Assembly (NCBI RefSeq): GCF_033110965.1
Contig: NZ_CP137003.1
Span: 1,798,001 to 1,862,000, forward strand
Direction: 5' to 3'
From: Raineyella sp. LH-20
GTDB lineage: Bacteria > Actinomycetota > Actinomycetes > Propionibacteriales > Propionibacteriaceae
Length of the DNA: 64,000 nt
Shown: positions 59,598 to 64,000 of the stretch, piece by piece
How positions within the stretch are numbered: position 1 is the first letter of the stretch
Layout of the letters: each line of letters opens with the position of its first letter
Notes under the pieces: generated by a model
What the model was told of the DNA's origin: nothing
Seen by the model: only the letters and a program-made list of their open reading frames with translations
Databases searched by the model: none
Translations under genes and position numbers: made by a program

Positions 59598-61373
59598 ATG
59601 CAGACCGTACGACATCGGGTCGGTGTCTTCGCGGCCGTCGTGTTGCTCGGGGCGGCAGGGGCGCTGGGTGGTGGCGTCGCCCGCGGCGCGCCCTCCGCAT
59701 CGGCACCTGCTGCGCCGACGAGTTCCGCGCCGATCGAAGCGAACGCGACCGCAACACCGACCGGTGGGGCATCGGCATCCCCGTCCCCGACCTCTGCGGG
59801 TGCTGAGGCGATCGCCGCCAAGGCGGCCGCCGATGCATCGGTCGTCGGATCCGCGGTGTCGCCGGTGCGGTGCGACCTGGTGCGGGGTGGCTGCGTGCAG
59901 ACCTATCAGTACGCCACGATCTACTGGTCGTCGACGACCGGCGCCCACTGGGTGCGCGGCGGGATCATGACGAAGTGGGTCGCCCTGGGGGCGGAGAACG
60001 GCGAGCTCGGATACCCGCTGTCGGACGAGATCTGCGGGCTCGCCCGGGGCGGATGCCGTGCCGAGTTCGAGAACGGGACCCTGTTCTGGTCGGCCCCGAC
60101 CGAGGCGCACTGGGTGCGCGGCGCGATCCGGGCGAAGTGGGAGAGCGAAGGTGCCCAGAACGGGTTCCTCGGGTATCCGACGTCCGACGAGTACTGCGGC
60201 CTGATCCAGTCCGGCTGCGGCAACGGTTTCGAGGGCGGCCTGATCTACTGGACCTCGCCGATCGGCGCCCACTGGGTCCGCGGCGCGATCTCCGCGGCCT
60301 GGGGCAGGGCCCAGGGCGAGGACGGGCCGCTGGGCTATCCGCTCACCGACGAGATCTGTGGGCTCGCCCGGGGAGGATGCCTGCAGACGTTCCAGGACGC
60401 GACGATGTACTGGTCGCCGCCGACCGATGCGCACTGGGTGCGTGGCGCGATCCTGAAGAAGTGGGGCACCGAGGGCTGGGAGGGCGGATTCCTTGGTTAT
60501 CCGACCTCGGACGAGTACTGCGGTTTGGCCCAAGGTGGGTGTGGCCATCATTTCGAGGGTGGTCTGATCTATTGGTCGCCGTCGACCGATGCGCATTGGA
60601 TCTTGGGGGAGATCAGCAAGGAGTGGGGCCGGAACGCCTGGGAGGGCGGCCGGTACGGCTACCCGACCTCCGATGAGATGTGCCGCACCGGCAGCGGCGG
60701 CGGCACGCTCTGCCGGCAGACGTTCCAGGGTGGCCTGATCAAGTGGCGCAACGACCTCGGCATCATCGACTGCGGTCGCCTGAAGTGCATCGCGCTGACC
60801 TTCGACGACGGCCCCAGCCAGTACACCAGCAGGCTGGTCGACATCCTGGACGCCAACAACGTCAACGCGACCTTCTTCGTGGTCGGTCAGAACGTCGGCA
60901 ACTATCCGTCGACACTGCGCCGTTCGTACGTCAACGGCAACGAGATCATGAACCACAGCTGGAGCCACCCTCAGCTGACCACGCTCAGCGCTTCGGGTGT
61001 GTCGTCCGAACTGTCGCGTACGTCCGACGCCATCGAGTCCGTCATCGGCGTACGACCGACCCTGATGCGCCCGCCGTACGGCTCGTACAACTCGACGGTC
61101 ACCTCGATCGCCGGCCAGCAGGGCATGGCCGTGATCCTGTGGAACAACGACACGCTCGACTGGCAGAGTCGCAACACCGCGTCGGTGATCTCGCGGGCCA
61201 CCGGCAGTGCGACACCCGGCGGCATCATCCTGATGCACGACCTCTACCCGACGACGGTGGACGCGGTGCCCTCGATCATCAGCAACCTCAGGTCCCGGGG
61301 CTACGCGATGGTGTCGGTCTCCGACGTCATCGGCGATCCCCAGCCAGGACGGGTGTACAGCCGACGCCCCTGA
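59598..61373 (+). CDS. Secreted LGFP-repeat polysaccharide deacetylase, copy 1
   Basis: 591 residues; AAGGGGG lies 7 nt before the ATG. A signal peptide (VGVFAAVVLLGAAGALGGGVARG, about 8-30) and an Ala/Pro/Ser linker precede five LGFP repeats (LGYPLSDE, LGYPTSDE, LGYPLTDE, LGYPTSDE, YGYPTSDE), each with a paired cysteine pattern. The C-terminal NodB domain has all five motifs: TFDDGP, NHSWSHP, RPPYGSYNS, LWNNDTLDW and ILMHD. LGFP repeats anchor proteins to arabinogalactan-type walls in relatives; the catalytic domain removes N-acetyl groups from peptidoglycan or glycan. It is followed by a close paralogue. Confidence 0.92.
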   Translation: MQTVRHRVGVFAAVVLLGAAGALGGGVARGAPSASAPAAPTSSAPIEANATATPTGGASASPSPTSAGAEAIAAKAAADASVVGSAVSPVRCDLVRGGCVQTYQYATIYWSSTTGAHWVRGGIMTKWVALGAENGELGYPLSDEICGLARGGCRAEFENGTLFWSAPTEAHWVRGAIRAKWESEGAQNGFLGYPTSDEYCGLIQSGCGNGFEGGLIYWTSPIGAHWVRGAISAAWGRAQGEDGPLGYPLTDEICGLARGGCLQTFQDATMYWSPPTDAHWVRGAILKKWGTEGWEGGFLGYPTSDEYCGLAQGGCGHHFEGGLIYWSPSTDAHWILGEISKEWGRNAWEGGRYGYPTSDEMCRTGSGGGTLCRQTFQGGLIKWRNDLGIIDCGRLKCIALTFDDGPSQYTSRLVDILDANNVNATFFVVGQNVGNYPSTLRRSYVNGNEIMNHSWSHPQLTTLSASGVSSELSRTSDAIESVIGVRPTLMRPPYGSYNSTVTSIAGQQGMAVILWNNDTLDWQSRNTASVISRATGSATPGGIILMHDLYPTTVDAVPSIISNLRSRGYAMVSVSDVIGDPQPGRVYSRRP

Positions 61374-61517
61374 GAAGACGCTGAGCGACGGGCTCAGGGG
61401 CCGACCGTTTGGATCCCTTTGCTGTGCGGACAGCGCCGGGACCTGTGCCCTACGCTGAGGCCTGTCGCCAGACAGTGGCTTAGGTCACATGGTGGAAGTG
61501 TCGCAAAGGGGGTTGTG

Positions 61518-63440
61518 ATGCGTTGTCTCAGTCGTCGCCGCGTCAGTCGTCGCGCCGGTGCGTTCCTTGCTGCGGCCCTGTTGGGGACAGTGCTGGGCCT
61601 GGGCGGCGGCATCGCCCGCGGCGCGCCGCCGACATCGGCCCCCGCTCCGCTCGAACCGACAGCGACCGCGTCTCCGTCCCCGGTGGACGCTGCGACACCT
61701 GCCCCGTCCTCGCCGGCCGCGGCGGCCCCGACCTCGGCCGCCACGACGACCGCGCCGCCGGCCGGCCCGTCGCCGGCTGTGACCGGTCCGTCCGCGAGCA
61801 GTCCACCGGCGACCGCCCAGGCCGCACCGTCGCCGTCGGCCACCACCTCGACTCCGCCACCGTCCGGTGCCGCCGCGATCGCCGCCAAGGCCGCCGCCGA
61901 TGCGTCCGTCGTGGGAGATGCGGTGTCGCCGGTGCGGTGCGATCTGGTGCGGGGCGGCTGCCTGCAGACCTATCAGTACGCCACGATCTACTGGTCGTCG
62001 ACGACCGGAGCCCACTGGGTGCGCGGCGGCATCCTGAAGAAATGGGGCACCCTGGCCTGGGAAGGCGGCATCCTCGGGTATCCGCTCACCGACGAGATCT
62101 GTGGACTGGGCAGCGGCGGGTGTCGTACGGACTTCGAGAACGGAACGATCGCCTGGTCGCCGACGACCGACGCGCACTGGATGAAGGTCGAGACGCAAAC
62201 GGCCTGGGACGGTGCGCGCGGGGCGGACGGGTTCCTCGGGTTCCCGACGTCCGACGAGTACTGCGGTCTGATCCAGTCCGGCTGCGGCAGCCACTTCGAG
62301 GGCGGCCTGATCTACTGGTCGTCGGCGACCGGCGCCCACTGGATCCGGGGTGCGATCTCCGCGGCCTGGGGACGAGCACAGTGGGAAGGTGGGCCGCTGG
62401 GCTATCCGTTGACCGACGAGATCTGTGGGCTCGGCCGGGGCGGATGCCGGCAGACGTTCCAGGGGGCGACGATGTACTGGTCGCCGCCGACCGACGCGCA
62501 CTGGGTCCGGGGCGCCATCCGCGCCAAGTGGGAGAGCATCGGGGGAGAGGACGGCTTCCTCGGCTATCCGACCTCGGACGAGTACTGCGGTCTGGCTCAA
62601 GGTGGGTGTGGCCATCATTTCGAGGGTGGTCTGATCTATTGGTCGCCGTCGACCGATGCGCATTGGATCCTGGGGGAGATCAGCAAGGAGTGGGGTCGGA
62701 ACGCCTGGGAGGGTGGTCGGTACGGCTATCCGACGTCCGATGAGATGTGCCGCACCGGCAGCGGTGGCGGCACGCTGTGTCGGCAGACGTTCCAGGGTGG
62801 TCTGATCAAGTGGCGCAACGACCTCGGCATCATCGACTGCGGTCGCCTGAAGTGCATCGGGATGACTTTCGACGACGGCCCCAGCCAGTACACCAGCAGG
62901 CTGGTCGACATCCTGGACGCCAACAACGTCAACGCGACCTTCTTCGTGGTCGGCCAGAACGTGGTGAACTTCGCGGCGACCACACAGCGGTCCTTCGCCA
63001 ACGGCAACGAGATCATGAATCACAGCTGGGACCATCCCGACCTGGTCACCCTCGGGCCGAGCGACATCGCGAGCGAGCTGTCGCGGACCTCGGATGCCAT
63101 CGAGTCCATCGTCGGCGTACGACCGGTCCTGATGCGCCCGCCGTACGGCTCGTACAACTCGACGGTCACCTCGCTCGCCGGCCACCAGGGCATGGCTGTG
63201 GTCCTGTGGAACGTGGAGACCTCCGACTGGGACGTCCAGGTCACCGCCAAGGTGATCGACAACGCGACCTCCCGGGCTCAGCCGGGCGGTCTGATCCTGA
63301 TGCACGACCTCTACCCGACCACGGTGGATGCCGTGCCCAGCATCATCACGACGCTCAAGGCCAAGGGGTACGCCCTGGTCACCGCGTCCGATGTGCTCGG
63401 CTCCACCGCACCCGGGCAGGTGTACGTCGGCCGACCGTGA
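61518..63440 (+). CDS. Secreted LGFP-repeat polysaccharide deacetylase, copy 2
   Basis: 640 residues; AAAGGGGG precedes the ATG. It has the same layout as copy 1: signal peptide (AGAFLAAALLGTVLGLGGGIARG), a longer Ala/Pro/Thr/Ser linker of about 90 residues, five LGFP repeats and a NodB domain (TFDDGP, NHSWDHP, RPPYGSYNS, LWNVETSDW, LMHD). DNA is near-identical to copy 1 around the last repeat and the start of the NodB domain (62576-62954 against 60517-60895), while the linker and distal parts diverge. It ends before a strong terminator. Confidence 0.92.
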   Translation: MRCLSRRRVSRRAGAFLAAALLGTVLGLGGGIARGAPPTSAPAPLEPTATASPSPVDAATPAPSSPAAAAPTSAATTTAPPAGPSPAVTGPSASSPPATAQAAPSPSATTSTPPPSGAAAIAAKAAADASVVGDAVSPVRCDLVRGGCLQTYQYATIYWSSTTGAHWVRGGILKKWGTLAWEGGILGYPLTDEICGLGSGGCRTDFENGTIAWSPTTDAHWMKVETQTAWDGARGADGFLGFPTSDEYCGLIQSGCGSHFEGGLIYWSSATGAHWIRGAISAAWGRAQWEGGPLGYPLTDEICGLGRGGCRQTFQGATMYWSPPTDAHWVRGAIRAKWESIGGEDGFLGYPTSDEYCGLAQGGCGHHFEGGLIYWSPSTDAHWILGEISKEWGRNAWEGGRYGYPTSDEMCRTGSGGGTLCRQTFQGGLIKWRNDLGIIDCGRLKCIGMTFDDGPSQYTSRLVDILDANNVNATFFVVGQNVVNFAATTQRSFANGNEIMNHSWDHPDLVTLGPSDIASELSRTSDAIESIVGVRPVLMRPPYGSYNSTVTSLAGHQGMAVVLWNVETSDWDVQVTAKVIDNATSRAQPGGLILMHDLYPTTVDAVPSIITTLKAKGYALVTASDVLGSTAPGQVYVGRP

Positions 63441-63464
63441 CCGGCAGGCACGTACGGAACACAG

Positions 63465-63505
63465 GACGGTCTGTCCCCGCCCGAGAGGCGTGGGGACAGA
63501 CCGTC
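63465..63505 (+). terminator. Terminator of the deacetylase pair
   Basis: GACGGTCTGTCCCC (63465-63478) and GGGGACAGACCGTC (63492-63505), a perfect 14-bp stem, 24 nt after the stop. A GT-rich stretch follows; a short inner GCC/GGC stem caps it. Confidence 0.8.
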
Positions 63506-63510
63506 GTTGT

Positions 63511-63580
63511 GTGCCTGTGTGCCTGTGTGCCTGTGTGCCTGTGTGCCGGTGTGCCGGTGTGCCGGTGTGCCGGTGTGCCG
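63511..63580. repeat. 8-bp tandem repeat
   Basis: Four GTGCCTGT units (63511-63542) are followed by four GTGCCGGT units and a partial one (63543-63580). The array lies between the terminator and the convergent Rpf-like gene. Confidence 0.95.
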
Positions 63581-63656
63581 AGATGTCGGTGTGTCGCGTC
63601 ACCGTCCGGCGGGTGTGGTCAGCGTGCCGGGTCCGGCGCCGCCGGACGGGCCGTGG

Positions 63657-64000
63657 TCAGCGCAGGCCGAGCTTCGAGGAGCATGCGGGCCAAGCACCCC
63701 AGCCCTGGGAGGCCTGCACGCGCTGGGCGACGGCGATCTGCTCGGCGCGGCTGGCGGTGCTCGCCGAGCCGGTGCCGCCGTACGCGGACCACGTCGAGGG
63801 GGTGAACTGGAGCCCGCCCGAGAAGCCGTTGCCGGTGTTGATCGACCAGTTGCCGCCGGATTCGCACTGGGCGAGCCGGTCCCACACGGTGGACCCCGAG
63901 GCGGCGGCCTGGGTCGTCGAGCCGGAGCGGGTCGCCGCCGTGGCCTTCGTAGTCGAGGCTGACGCCTTCGTGGTCGAGGTCGAGGACTTCTTGGCCGTGG
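63657..64000 (-). CDS. Rpf-like transglycosylase, C-terminal part (5' end outside window)
   Basis: The frame is open to the window edge. The visible 113 or so residues are a Lys/Ser/Thr/Ala-rich linker ([15 protein letters not shown] type) and then a resuscitation-promoting-factor domain: [37 protein letters not shown] and [18 protein letters not shown], with the catalytic glutamate in CESGGNW and the paired cysteines. Rpf proteins cleave peptidoglycan outside the cell and promote regrowth. It converges with the deacetylases, 216 bp between stops. Confidence 0.93.
   Translation of the reverse strand, partial: TAKKSSTSTTKASASTTKATAATRSGSTTQAAASGSTVWDRLAQCESGGNWSINTGNGFSGGLQFTPSTWSAYGGTGSASTASRAEQIAVAQRVQASQGWGAWPACSSKLGLR

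Overview
The window is about 70% GC and almost fully coding. Its markers point to a high-GC actinobacterium: a DUF3073 gene right after purM, an Rpf-type secreted hydrolase, LGFP-repeat cell-wall proteins, a CRP/GlxR-type TGTGA-N6-TCACA site, many starts with a -10 box 6-7 nt upstream, and frequent GTG starts. Dense CGTACG words and the gene content look like Propionibacteriales to me, but that is an inference and no genus is assigned.

Layout. 1-13.6 kb is mostly housekeeping: the 3' part of purM, DUF3073, an alpha/beta hydrolase, a type II NADH dehydrogenase, a fructosamine-kinase-like protein, a repeat-filled spacer, a tRNA-Asp/tRNA-Phe unit, an unknown ORF, a SxxK serine hydrolase, a TetR regulator, a flavodoxin-like protein, metK and a DUF1998-type helicase. 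13.7-17.3 kb carries a VOC protein, a first glycosyltransferase and a two-part methyltransferase.

14.1-50 kb holds one large surface or exopolysaccharide locus. It contains an initiating polyprenyl-phosphate sugar transferase, a Wzc-like tyrosine autokinase, an O-antigen ligase/Wzy-like membrane protein, a Wzm/Wzt-type ABC exporter whose ATPase has a C-terminal extension, about fifteen glycosyltransferase genes (one a GT4-GT2 fusion), dTDP-rhamnose genes (rmlB, an rmlC-rmlD fusion, rmlA), a YdcF-like protein and a GT87 membrane mannosyltransferase-like protein. Inside it lies a compact divergent cassette at 20.6-23.1 kb: HprK-like kinase, two PqqD-like proteins and a nucleotidyltransferase-fold protein. 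This is the best candidate for an under-described system here. The likely logic is that dTDP-rhamnose and other sugars are assembled on a lipid carrier, exported or polymerised under control of the autokinase, and possibly tuned by the PqqD/kinase cassette.

50-59.3 kb returns to core genes: topA, a CYTH/CHAD-like protein, tmk, holB, a DoxX protein, a PSP1 protein and tRNA-Thr. 59.6-64 kb encodes secreted cell-wall enzymes: two tandem LGFP-repeat/NodB polysaccharide deacetylases, the first with a perfect CRP/GlxR-type site, and the C-terminal end of an Rpf-like protein running off the window.

Non-coding structure is rich. There are at least five long inverted repeats between genes, two of them members of one dispersed family, and many tandem repeats of 5-25 bp both between and inside genes.
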